Origin: Saururus chinensis
Lineage: Eukaryota > Streptophyta > Magnoliopsida > Piperales > Saururaceae
NCBI GenBank assembly: GCA_035235625.1
Contig: CP141142.1
Location: forward strand, 34,420,995-34,484,994
Direction of reading: 5' to 3'
DNA length: 64,000 bases
Below are positions 33,607-43,640 of this stretch, one piece after another; within the stretch, counting starts at the first letter, position 1; every line of letters starts with the position of its first letter. Made by a program: the position numbers and the translations under genes. The notes beneath the pieces are model-generated. The model worked only from the letters and a program-made list of their open reading frames with translations, had not been told where the DNA came from and made no database searches.

Positions 33607-34620
33607 AGCTGGCATGAAATATTCCACAACCGTGGCCGGTGTTGTGACATATCAACCAACATCTAACCACCAAAAAAACAATACCCAATTATGCTATCTA
33701 AATTTGTCCACATGATCTTTACTCAGAAAAAAAAAAACAATTAGCATGTGATTAGACTGATGACTGAATTGATATAAGCCAAATTCAGCACGTAGGGGAG
33801 CAGCCAAAACAGCAGCTGAACTCCTCTGTTTTGAAGCAATCATAGCCGGCCCTTCCTTTACCTTCTTTCGAAAGCCAAGCAAGAAACGTTCAACAAATTA
33901 TTAATGGTTTCAAAAGCAATATTGGAATATTAACCCGAACCTCCTAGTAGTCATTTTAGTTCTCAAAATCCATCTCCAAATATTCGACTGCCCCCGCTCT
34001 CCGAATCTCCCAACCTTCCCTTTCCCCTTGCCTTGACCGTAATCGGACTTCACACAGCAAAGGCGAAGCCTTGGTGACTAGAGAGCTGGGACATGGACTA
34101 GATCGGAGCCAGCTCTCTGAAGGGCATCCTGGAGCAGGGAGCCTGGCCTTGGCCGCCAACTAGAGAATCTCCTGTTCGTGCTGCCCAGTCCCGGACCACA
34201 TGGGTTCCCCTCGAGAACTGGCGAGCTACTTGATGCAACACCTTGTTCATATAGCGATCGGTGTGGGCCAAACAGAAGCCCGACTCTCCATGCATCTTCT
34301 CCGGCAAGTTCTATGCCACTGCTGTCAACTCTGCCTCCCCAGCCTGCCAATGCATCTGCATGTCCTCAAGGGAAATAGGGAAGGGGGGACGAGAGATAGC
34401 CACGCTGGAGGGGAAGAAGGAGATGGCTACACCGGAGGAGAGGAAGAAAAAAAGATGAGATGGTAGAGGGGGAAGTACCTGGTGGAGAACGACAAGAACA
34501 CACGAGAAGAAGATGGTGCCGGCGGCAGGAAGGAGCTAGCCCTACAGATAGATATATGGCTCCATGAAAGAGATCAAGCATCACGTGTTTTGTGCATTTC
34601 CAATTACGAAGGGGGAGAGG
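33607..34620. other. GC-rich segment, possible captured gene piece
   Basis: 33950-34480 is far richer in GC than its surroundings and open in several frames (minus 34078-34350, 34098-34307; plus 34200-34466). The longest minus frame includes IELAGEDAWRVGLLFGPHRS. I recognise no family. The composition suggests a captured exon or CpG-rich promoter; stops prevent calling a gene. Confidence 0.3.
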
Positions 34621-34929
34621 TCGTAATGAGTCGAAGAACGCATGATTCTAAGTATGGGTAAGGAGTTACACCAGTTTGAAGTTTTATATTAAAAGCAAAG
34701 CTTAATAAAATAATTTTAATTTTTTTTTGCTTCAGCCAGACTTGCCACAGGTCATGGCCACCATTGAGGGGCGAGGGGGGGGGGGGGGTATTTCTCTTCA
34801 CTTCTCTACCCATTTAATGCTTTAAATGCTTATCTCTAAGCCGTTTCTCATCTGATTTCTTCTTCCGTTGAAAAACTGTTCTTAGCTAATTCAATAGCGC
34901 TCTACGTCATATAGGGGTATGTTTTTCGA

Positions 34930-35220
34930 GTCAGTCACTCTGAAAAGAAGGAACGACCCGGGATAAGGGGAGACTTCATCCTCTACCTTTGGGCTGAGAG
35001 AAGGAAACATCCTAGTTCAAGGAGAAACTATGTTTGTTACTTCTGGTCTAGAAGAAGAATTTGTCCTAGCGCAAGGGGAGACTCCATCCACCGCTTTCAA
35101 ACTGGAAGGAGGAATCGTTCTGAAGCAAATGGAGGTTCCGCTTGTCGCTCCTAATCTTGGGAAGGAGACAAGGCTTCGATCGCTAGTCGTTACTTTTGTC
35201 AATTTTAAGAACGGAGAGTA
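34930..35220 (+). repeat. About 60-bp minisatellite, second array
   Basis: Four to five units with GGAAGGAGGAATCGTTC-type and GCAAGGGGAGACT blocks, homologous to the array at 10620-11040 in unit structure and order. Open frames here (35030-35221) are repeat by-products. Confidence 0.6.
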
Positions 35221-35591
35221 GGTGTTTTTAAGCTCTAATTCTATGCTAAGACTAGGCATTCTATTTTGTAATTTATTCGTCTCTTAAACAAAATGTTATT
35301 AAAACAAATGATATTATTAAGGGTGGACATGCGCTAAAATAATAGTGTTGTGTACGCCACTTAGTGGGATTTCATCGTGATACGTTCTTTAAAATATTAT
35401 TATTTGAATTACATTTATAAATGATTTTAATTGGATTTAAATGGCAGTTGTTTGGTATAAAACCCAAAAACTATCATATATTTTGAAGGGTAGCAATTTG
35501 GTATAAAGTCTAAAAGCATTGAGTTTGACTCCTAGGTACTACCAATTAAGGCATATGGCACGCCCATGAATTTGGGCATTGCTAAAAATCC

Positions 35592-35685
35592 TCTTTATTC
35601 TGATCCTATTGCCCCACGAGCACGGGTGCATATCGCACTTTATTCTGATCCTATTGCCCATGAGCACGGGTGTATATCGCACAGA
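35592..35685 (+). repeat. Direct repeat, two 47-bp copies
   Basis: TTTATTCTGATCCTATTGCC then GAGCACGGGTG and ATATCGCAC, repeated once at about 35592 and 35639. Confidence 0.75.
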
Positions 35686-36118
35686 TATTGGCAATATTAT
35701 GTAAATAATGATTTATCTGATGTTAAATTGTTCATCAGATTTTGTTTACAAACAATTTATCCAAGTTTACCAGATTTTGTGAATAACTATTTTATTTGAC
35801 TTTTTATATAGAAGTACATTGGATTTTATTAGTTTCTAATATTATTTTGAGTTGACTTTTGAATATAAATTATTATAAGAATATTTTATATTTATTTTTT
35901 AGTATGCTAAAAATATTTAACTTTATCTACTAAGTATAATTATACTCACCCACCCATAAATATTGCAGGTCTGAATGAAGAAATAAATGTCAATGAAGAT
36001 TGCTTGTAAAATTTGGAAAGATCTATGCTTTGATTTTTATTTTTTCAAGTTCTTTTGTTATGTATTAATTATATACATTGCACTATTGACAAAAAAATTT
36101 AAATTGAAATGCAATGAG

Positions 36119-36390
36119 TTCGAAGCTTGACTAGCTCTGGATGAGACCAAATTTTCAAAATGAACAAAGTCCCAAAAGTGAACAAAATCCAAAAGAAAAA
36201 TAATTTTCTAATGCTTCACATGTAGGAAGGCGATAAAAAAATCAAATCAAAATTCAAAGGCTAAGATTTCGAAGCTTGACTAGCTCTGAACGAAACCAAA
36301 TCTTCAAAATAGACAAAGACAAAAAAATGAGGAAAAATCTAATACTACACACGTAGGAATGGACTAAGCTTCTAGCAAAAAATTTATTAT
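36119..36390 (+). repeat. Tandem duplication, 149-bp period
   Basis: TTCGAAGCTTGACTAGCTCT starts at 36119 and 36268; each copy then has ACCAAAT + TTCAAAAT + ACAAAG and CACACGTAGGAA-like sequence. Confidence 0.7.
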
Positions 36391-36849
36391 TATGTGAAGA
36401 CCTCATGAGATCTCCTTACACTTAAAGTTAGCTACAAAATTCAAAATGGCTAAGAGAGGCTTTATAAGCTTCACGTAGCTACATCAAAATAAAAAAAAAA
36501 TCTAAATTGCAAAGTGTTGTGTGAGACCTCATAAATCTTACATCAAAATAGCCATAAAACTAAAATGTTAAGTAACACTCGTGGACCCCACGATAAGTTT
36601 GGTTAAAAAAATGAAAATGAAATGAATGATGATGTGTAAAGAGAGTGATGAAGTGAAGAGACCAAGTCAAAGGTATAATGCCCGGTCTTCTCTCACACTT
36701 CCCACTAACTCACACTTCTTCCACTAATCAAACCGGTTCATACCAACCCTCCCACTAACCCATTTTCCATCTCCCACTAATTCACTCTCCACTTCCCACG
36801 AACTACCCTTCCAACTCACCCCACTACTTTGCTTAACCATACAACCCTC

Positions 36850-36880
36850 ATCCTATAAATACTCTTTCGTTTCTATAAAA
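36850..36880 (+). promoter_or_regulatory. Paired TATA boxes
   Basis: CCTATAAATAC and TCTATAAAAAGG, 19 bases apart; likely LTR core promoter. Confidence 0.4.
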
Positions 36881-37702
36881 AGGGGTTTTTGTCTTTCAAG
36901 TCTATGGAACCTCCAAAGATAAATCTAGAAGTCCATCACACACCAAAAGACACACTAAATTCTTAAAAAACCTTAACATTCAAAAAGTCGAAGAAGATCG
37001 AGAAATTGGAAGACAAGAAGCACTTAAGAAGGAAGAAAATTTTGTGCAAGGGGAGTTCTCATCTTCATGAAAAACTTTCCTTGTTTTCTTCTTTTCTTTT
37101 CCTTTTTAAACTTAAAAGTTGTAGCCACTTCTCCTGGCAATTCTCTTCTATTATTTTAATAAAACTCTAGTTGTTTCTTCCATTTTGCCAACTAATCAAA
37201 GGGTTAAATTGATTAATCGCTACTACTCACTTCAAAGTGCAAAGAGTAGTCTTGATTAATCAAGAGAAGGTCGTCCCACATAAAAAAAAAGTTCTTCTCT
37301 ATCCCTTGCAAGGAAGGATCATCCGATTCATTCCCTTGTCTTGTGCTTAGGGAACTACTGAAATCCACCAACATGAGCGACTTTATTTTTGCGAAGGCAT
37401 GATAACCCTTATTTTGTAAAAAAAATTATAATTACGTAAATTAATGAATCATTATTCTTCTATATATAGTTGATCTTAACCCATATTTTGTCATTAAGAA
37501 TTGGCGGTACTTTAACCTTTAAAGTAATTTAAAATGTGAGGGCACTACACCTTCATATTATTGTACAAATAAAAAAATATAACTCAACTCAACATGATGG
37601 ACGACCAATGGAGTAGGAATATGTTCTCTATTCCTTGAAATATAATATTCATTTATCCTTGAAATATAAGATGTAGTATAGTTGGTGCAAGGAAAAAACG
37701 TT

Positions 37703-37775
37703 GGCCCATGCAGGATTTGAACCTGGCTAGTCTAGCGCCCGCAATGCATCCTAAAGCAAAGTGAGCTAATGGACC
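37703..37775 (-). pseudogene. tRNA-Ile-like 73-mer, array unit 1
   Basis: Reverse complement GGTCCATTAGCTCACTTTGC...; ends CAAATCCTGC + ATGGGCC. The 7-bp acceptor stem forms with one G-T pair; the T-loop is TTCAAAT. No normal anticodon arm. Confidence 0.6.
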
Positions 37776-37930
37776 TTCATACTATTGTATAAATAAAAAA
37801 TATATGACTCTTGACATGATTGATGAAATTCACTATTTATTGAAATATAATATGTAGTGTAGTTGGTACAAGAAAAAAATTCCTTGAAATATAATATGTG
37901 GTGTAGTTGGTACGAGGAAAAGAAAACATT

Positions 37931-38003
37931 GGCCCATGCAGGAATCGAACCTGACCAGTCCAGCTCCCGCAATGCATCGTGAAGCAAAGTGAGCTAATGG
38001 GCC
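37931..38003 (-). pseudogene. tRNA-Ile-like 73-mer, array unit 2
   Basis: Best copy. GGCCCAT pairs perfectly with ATGGGCC, and the B box reads GGTTCGATTCC. After TAGCTCACTTTG the partner GAGC of the D-stem lies 24 bases on instead of about 8, and no five-base-pair anticodon stem can be drawn. Acceptor and T-arm match plant tRNA-Ile(AAU); the middle is rearranged. Confidence 0.65.
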
Positions 38004-38151
38004 TTCATACTATTGTATAAATAAAAAATATATGACTCTTGACATGATTGATGAAATGGACTAGGAATATGTTCTTTATTCCTTGAAATATAATATGCAC
38101 TATTTATTGAAATATAATATGTGGTGTAGTTGGTACAAGAAAAAACACATT

Positions 38152-38224
38152 GGCCCATGCAGGATTCGAACCTGGCCAGTCCAGCTCCCGCAATGCACTG
38201 TGAAGCAAAGTGAGCTAATGGACC
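38152..38224 (-). pseudogene. tRNA-Ile-like 73-mer, array unit 3
   Basis: Reverse complement GGTCCATTAGCTCAC... with canonical B box GGTTCGAATCC and end ATGGGCC. Same rearranged centre as unit 2 (TGCATTGCGGGAGCTGGACT). Confidence 0.65.
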
Positions 38225-38712
38225 TTCACATTATATTATACAAATAAAAAATATACAACTCAACTCGAAGCAAAGTGAGCTAATGGACCTTCGTACTATT
38301 GTACAAATAAAAAATATATGACTCAACTTGAAGCAAAGTGAGCTAATGAACCTTCATACTATTGTACAAATAAAAAATATATTAACTCAACTCGACATGG
38401 CTTAAGAAGTCCTCTTCACAAGCTAAAGGAATTTTTTTTTAGTTTTCAAATTATTTGATTTTGAAATACTAATTAGGACAATTGATATGAGGCAAATGAA
38501 CTATCACTCATCCCTATTGCACAATTAGTATGCTTTGCTTGTGAGTTGCTATACGGGAGCAAACTTGCCGGGCTATGCTTCCAAATTAACGATTTCTAAT
38601 TTTTACAAATTCATGGTGGTTATTTTATGTTTGGCCCCTTTACTCTATTCCCTTAATGCAAATTTCATTTACAGTCATACTTCTAAACTTGGATTTCAAA
38701 ACCCCCTAAGAA

Positions 38713-38908
38713 ATATTCTCCGCGTCTCATGTTAATAGTTACATTTAGTAAAAAAAACTTCTCTCATGTTAATAGCTCCAATTGAGTGGGGTTAGTATTT
38801 AAAAAGTCTCTCATAAGTTTATTTTTTATTATTTTAGTTGTTTTAGTCCCACTATTCAATAAAACATATTATTTTTCAATAAGGCAATTAATGTAGGATG
38901 AAGGGAGC
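38713..38908. mobile_element. Stowaway-like MITE
   Basis: TATTCTCCGCGTCTCATGTT to GGCAATTAATGTAGGATGAA; counterpart of the R2-R5 insertion. Confidence 0.55.
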
Positions 38909-38984
38909 ACTTCAAGCATAATGAAAGTTTTTTTTGCTAATTTTGGACTGTTGTTATAATTATGCCTATAAATCAAGTATGTCA

Positions 38985-39082
38985 TGTAGAGTGGCTGGCT
39001 AGCGGAAGCATGGTGGTCATGAGCCCGGGGGTAGCACACCAATCAAAAATTAATTATTTATAACAATCTACACACAAACATG

Positions 39083-39130
<48 letters not shown>

Positions 39131-39975
39131 AGAAATAAATCATTAATCAAATAGCATGCATAATATAAAATTGAATTAAGGAGCAAGGACGTACTGACCT
39201 TGGGCTATCCAGCCTCTTGCACGCCCTTGAATCAATCAGTCTTCCTCCAAAGTCACAAGAAACAAGAGTAGAGAATGAGGATTACCTTTCTTATGTGTCG
39301 ATCCCTTAATTACCTTGAACTTGGATTCAAATCTTAGCAATCAAAGCCTCTACTTAGATACTTGAAGCCCCAAATCAGTGAGCTATTCTTCCAATCTTAC
39401 ACCACACGCCGGAGGAGAAGGTAGGAGGGAGAAAGAGGGAGAAGGAAGGGGCAACCAGCCCTAGACAAGAGGAGGCTGCATCACACAGGGAGAGAGGGGG
39501 AGAAATTGGGAGAGAGGAGAGACAAGAGTAGGGCAGCCTAAATTTAGGGCTTCTCCTCTCCCTTTCTCCCTTAAATATCCCCACTTATTCCTCTTAAGTG
39601 GGCTCACTAAATGGCCTTCAAGAGATGGGCTTACATATTAAAATTTTGGCTTAAACATAAGGGTCAAACACAACGGGAGCGGGCTCTATCTCTTAGAGAC
39701 CGCGAAGGCCTGGACCTCCTGTACACGGCCAAGCCCGTGACATTCTCGACCTCTCACTAACCAAGGGTCCTACCGACACATAATTCACGTATTTGGGCCC
39801 CACAATATATTAATGCACATCCTAGTCATATGCCTTATGTGCATGTATGAAGTAGGCGGGTCCCAATCAAATTAGTATAACAATAGTTCATGTGGGGTCG
39901 GCACAATTGCCTCTACCACCCTTGGACTTTGTGCCCTAGACCGAAACATGACCGAGTCCATACCCTAGTCTAACA
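38985..39975 (-). mobile_element. Solo LTR
   Basis: 991 bp. The plus strand starts TGTAGAGTGG and ends AGTCTAACA; read on the minus strand it opens TGTTAGACTAGGG. Flanks TGTCA and CGCCA differ by two C-to-T changes, a plausible decayed 5-bp duplication, and R2 has CGCTA at that site. It contains an (AC)n/(AT)n run and a GA-rich stretch (39410-39540). No coding capacity. Confidence 0.55.
39086..39131. repeat. (AC)n(AT)n microsatellite
   Basis: About 14 AC units followed by about 8 AT units. Confidence 0.9.
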
Positions 39976-40787
39976 CGCCAGCCAACGGAGTGGCTGCTAT
40001 TGAAACCAATCATTGACAATTACATTATGCTGAGCTGCAATATTTTTTATTTATGCCATGCCAACGTCATGTCTACTGGAAGAAGTTAAGTTACGATTTT
40101 TGCCACCGCTGAAGAACCACTCTGTAGGGTTGTTTGTGATTAATGCCATCATGGACCACTTTTTATCCCCAATGGGAATGCCTACTGCCATGGGGGAAAG
40201 GGCGTTCATAGCTTTAGATACATAATGCCTTTGTCAATCTATAATGCTTTTGGTCTTAGTGATGAATTTTAGGCAATAGGCTCTCTAAGTTTGTTGTTTT
40301 TATTTATTCTTATTCTCTTACATTAATAATTTTATTTAATTTTTTAAAATAAATTAATTTAAAAAACTAAATAGAGCTATTAACTTGGGATGGAGAGAGT
40401 ACTTAATAGGTACTAAAAGATAATATAAGTAGCTATTAAAGTGGAAAGCAGATCTAGCCTTTACTGCATTATGTCCCCGCATCTAATCCCATTGCAGCAT
40501 TTAGTATGACGGTGTGTGTCTTATCAACCCCCCAAAAAAGTGGAAAATATTTGGAAATTTTAAGAAATTAAATTTATATTTTTAGTTGATTAAGAGAGTT
40601 TATTTGAAAACATTTAAGTTATCTATGATGAATTTATTGATTTTCTTCATCCAAACTGCGTTGATCCCAAGTCAGAGCCTCCCTTATTTAGTGGGAAAGG
40701 AGCAATCGAATATTCATGAATGAATGTCTCCTAAGCGAATTCTATTTATTGTGTAAATGCCAAGTCAGAGCCTATGTCATAGCAAAT

Positions 40788-41084
40788 TCATATTTGCAAG
40801 ATCATCCAAGAATCCCCTTTCATTGTTGAAAGATAACAATTGAAATTTCTTTTTAATTCTTTTTGCTTTGTAATTCCCCAGTTTTTAATAGAAGGGAGTT
40901 TCCTACCCTCCTTTTTATACCCAACAAAAAGAACAGAATGATAAACTCTCGAATAGTATGAAAAATTATCCGGCCTCTGCTGAAGAGGTGTGGAAATCCA
41001 AAAAATATTACAAACATTTTCATCTTTGAGAAGGAAATGAAAGCTTGACAATGATAAAGAAGTCGTTTCTGAACATCTATTCAA
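40788..41084 (-). other. Unidentified 98-codon frame
   Basis: An uninterrupted minus-strand frame from ATG 41084 with a plausible residue mix (FHFLLKDENVCNIFWISTPL..., ...KLPSIKNWGITKQKEL...). Codon use is AT-rich like organelle genes, so an inserted piece of plastid DNA is possible. I cannot confirm a family; it has no counterpart in tract A because that interval is deleted there. Confidence 0.25.
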
Positions 41085-41354
41085 GGGAAGCGAGTTGACG
41101 TTATTTTTCTATGGTTCTTACTTCGTCATCCTCTGCACATGTGATAATCGGCCAAGCCGCAGCTCATGCAAGTTGCATGACATGGACTTTAGACAAAGTG
41201 TGGCTTCACAGGAAAAAAATGTCTCGAATCTGCTGGAAAGTTTTGTCCGTCAGTAAGCGTGAGGCTCACCATTGGAAAAAAAAGAAGTAAATACATCCTA
41301 TCATTTGTGTTGTTCACGAATAAAATAGATGGGAAAACCACCTCATGATGCTCG

Positions 41355-41538
41355 TACTCCTATATTTAAAAAAATAATATTTTTTATTAAATAGTAAAAC
41401 TTACATCTTGGATAAAGAAAAATAAGTTTATAATACTTTTTTTAAGTACTTAATTATTTAAATTTAGCAAAATAAAACTATTTATATGGAATAAATTTTT
41501 TTTCCAAATATAGCTATTAATTTAGGGTAGAGGGAGTA
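41355..41538. mobile_element. Stowaway-like MITE
   Basis: TACTCCTATATTT to GGGTAGAGGGAGTA. This is the unbroken counterpart of the split MITE at 18448-19846. Confidence 0.65.
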
Positions 41539-41877
41539 TTAGTTTGCCATTGGTTTGCGAACCTATTTGAGCATATTTGGGGTTCAAAAATACACACTAC
41601 TAAGACTTGTTAGTATGAGCCCAAGCTCAAGTGCTTTAGAATAAGTTCGGCATCCCAAATTATCAGATTCGATTTGTCCATGTCTCTTACTCAAGGGCAG
41701 TCAGATTTGAATTTTCGCACTTACTCTCTTTTCACACAAACCTTTGGGCAACTTACCAGAGGTGTAAGCCAAAACTCATTAATTTTTTCCAGTAAACTCA
41801 CTTATCATGAGCATAACAGTAACTATTAACAAGTCAAACAACCTAAGATTTGAATGGGTCTCTATAGTGAGCATATA

Positions 41878-42079
41878 TACTCCCTTCGTCCCATATTAAT
41901 AGTTATATTTGGAAAAATAAAATTTTATGAACGGTGAAACTCATATCTATGAGAAGGGAAAATAAATTTATGATACTTCTTTTTAAGTATTTAACTATTT
42001 AAATTAAACAAAATAGAATTATTAATATGGAACAAACTTTTTTTATCTGATAGAGCTATTAATTTAAGACAAAGGGAGT
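41878..42079. mobile_element. Stowaway-like MITE
   Basis: Classic ends TACTCCCTTCGTCCCATATT and GACAAAGGGAGT; counterpart of 24186-24393. Confidence 0.7.
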
Positions 42080-43640
42080 TTTATACAAAAATTAAAACAA
42101 ATGTCAACAAGTGTGTGACTCGTAGGATGGTCATCCCAAAGGTTATCATGTAGATAGACCAATGTGGGTTAAACATTTTCCTCATCCCAATCATATGAAT
42201 TTGGGTTCATGCATACCATCTAATTTTCACCAGATGGTGTACATTATTTATGGGGCTGTCACACCTAAGAATTATGCACATATTCTCTTTAAAATTCATG
42301 AATATTTTTTTGCAATATAAAAGTTATAAATATAAAGAAATGACAAAATCCAAAACATGTGAAAATCATCTAACATTTATTTTCCTACATAAATTTTTCT
42401 AAATCATTGTATGACCAAACCAAACATTATCAGGAGTGAATCTAAAATCAAACATATAAAATAATTTGCCATAGCCATGAGCTTAATCACAAATATATCC
42501 TAGACATATCTAAGTACAAGTCCTAAAATAGTCTGAAGTATAAAATCCAATATACAAGTCCAAAAAAGAAACATCTCATCTCACCCAATGCAACAAATCC
42601 ATAATATATACAAGTAGTGATAGAAATAATAAAGACTCGATGTGAAACAAAGTTATACCTGAGCCAACAATGATTGATTCACCAATAGAAACAATAGTCC
42701 ATCTTTAAGAGCTCTTACTCAAATACCTACAAATTCCTCCTTAACATGCGGGGCTAAAAAGAGGAAAAATGATCATTTCATATTCAGTAGAGTTCTAATA
42801 AGTTAATTGTATAAGTCCATACGTAGATGTTTTTATGAGATTTTCACAAAAATTAAGCATAAAAAAACATAATCTCATAATGCAAAGTATCTATACTCAA
42901 ACACATGTCATCTTACCACTTGTCTTACAGATTCTATCTTACTTGTACTATCGTACTTAAATTCGTATACTTATAATCTTACTAAGAACACTACAACAAA
43001 TTTGGCCCTTTACAACAATTAATTTATAGCAAAAGATACTAATTTATAGCAAAAGGTTTTTTGCGACAAAAAAAGTTCGTCCAATAGGTGTTGCAAAAGG
43101 CTCATCTCAAAAGGTTTTTTGCAACAAAATTAATTGTCCCAAAAAGTATACATTGCAACAATATTATACGTCGCAAAAGATAAGTTTTTTTGTCACAAAT
43201 TACTATAATTATATTTTGATAAAATCCAAAAAAATTTGTCGCAAAAAAATAAATAATTTTGTATTTCTGACGAAATAAATTTGTTGCAAACATTTTTTTC
43301 AAAATTATAAATGTGTAGTATTTGCAACAATAATTAATTATTCAAAAATGAGAAAATATATTTGCCACAAATATATTTGTCCTATAAACTACTTTTGATT
43401 TATTGTCTTTAGTATTTGTGACAAATTGTTTTGTCCAAAAATGTATATGCAAGACTATTTGGGACAAAAAAACATTTGTTGCAAAAGCATTTGAAATTTG
43501 AAAAAAATATTTTCTTGTAAAAAAATACATTTAAACAAAATTAATAAAATTTCAAGTTAAACTTGAACTTAAATATTGCTACTTCCACAAAAAAGCTCAA
43601 CATAGTCTTCTCCAATAATATATAAAATTCAATTAAAAAA

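Larger units (their letters stand above)
34621..36000 (+). mobile_element. LTR-like fragment, third TGTAACA-type leader
   Basis: From about 34870 it resembles the leader half of the 9788 LTR (CTTAGCTAATTCA followed by the purine-rich minisatellite). It ends near 35970-36000 with ACTCACCCACCC and a GCAGGTCTGAATGAAG tail. A run of 16-17 G lies at about 34771-34787. The promoter half, outer ends and target duplication are not identifiable. Confidence 0.4.
36001..37555 (+). mobile_element. LTR-like segment with promoter
   Basis: A noncoding segment with two TATA boxes (TATAAAT at 36854, TATAAAA at about 36874), a pyrimidine-rich upstream part (CCCACTAAC repeats) and a leader of about 120 bases; it ends near GGGCACTAC. 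This is the layout of a plant LTR, but I see no clear TG...CA ends or target duplication. It breaks the spacer repeat just before R6. Confidence 0.4.
37600..38400 (-). repeat. Tandem array of tRNA-like units
   Basis: Three complete 73-base tRNA-like sequences at 37703, 37931 and 38152 (spacing 228 and 221) are separated by AT-rich linker with repeated CCTTGAAATATAATATG and GTGTAGTTGGTAC. Two further 62-65-base partial units (38265-38330, 38330-38395) keep only the GAAGCAAAGTGAGCTAATG end. Confidence 0.8.
37556..40670 (+). repeat. Spacer repeat block R6 (expanded)
   Basis: Sixth spacer copy, entering inside the block. It holds the tRNA-like array, a Stowaway MITE, a solo LTR, then GACAATTACATTATGCTGAG, AATGCCTACTGCCATGG, AAGTGGAAAGCAGATCTA and the CATCCAAACTGCGTTGAT end also seen at 14990. 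It leads into tract B as R3 leads into tract A. Confidence 0.7.

Noticed and set aside
37703..38224. Functional tRNA genes
   Set aside because: Acceptor and T-arms are good, but there is no normal D-arm or anticodon stem, so called tRNA-like instead.
37600..38400. CRISPR-like array
   Set aside because: Regular spacing of repeats, but in plant nuclear DNA, with similar linkers and no cas genes; it is a tandem duplication.
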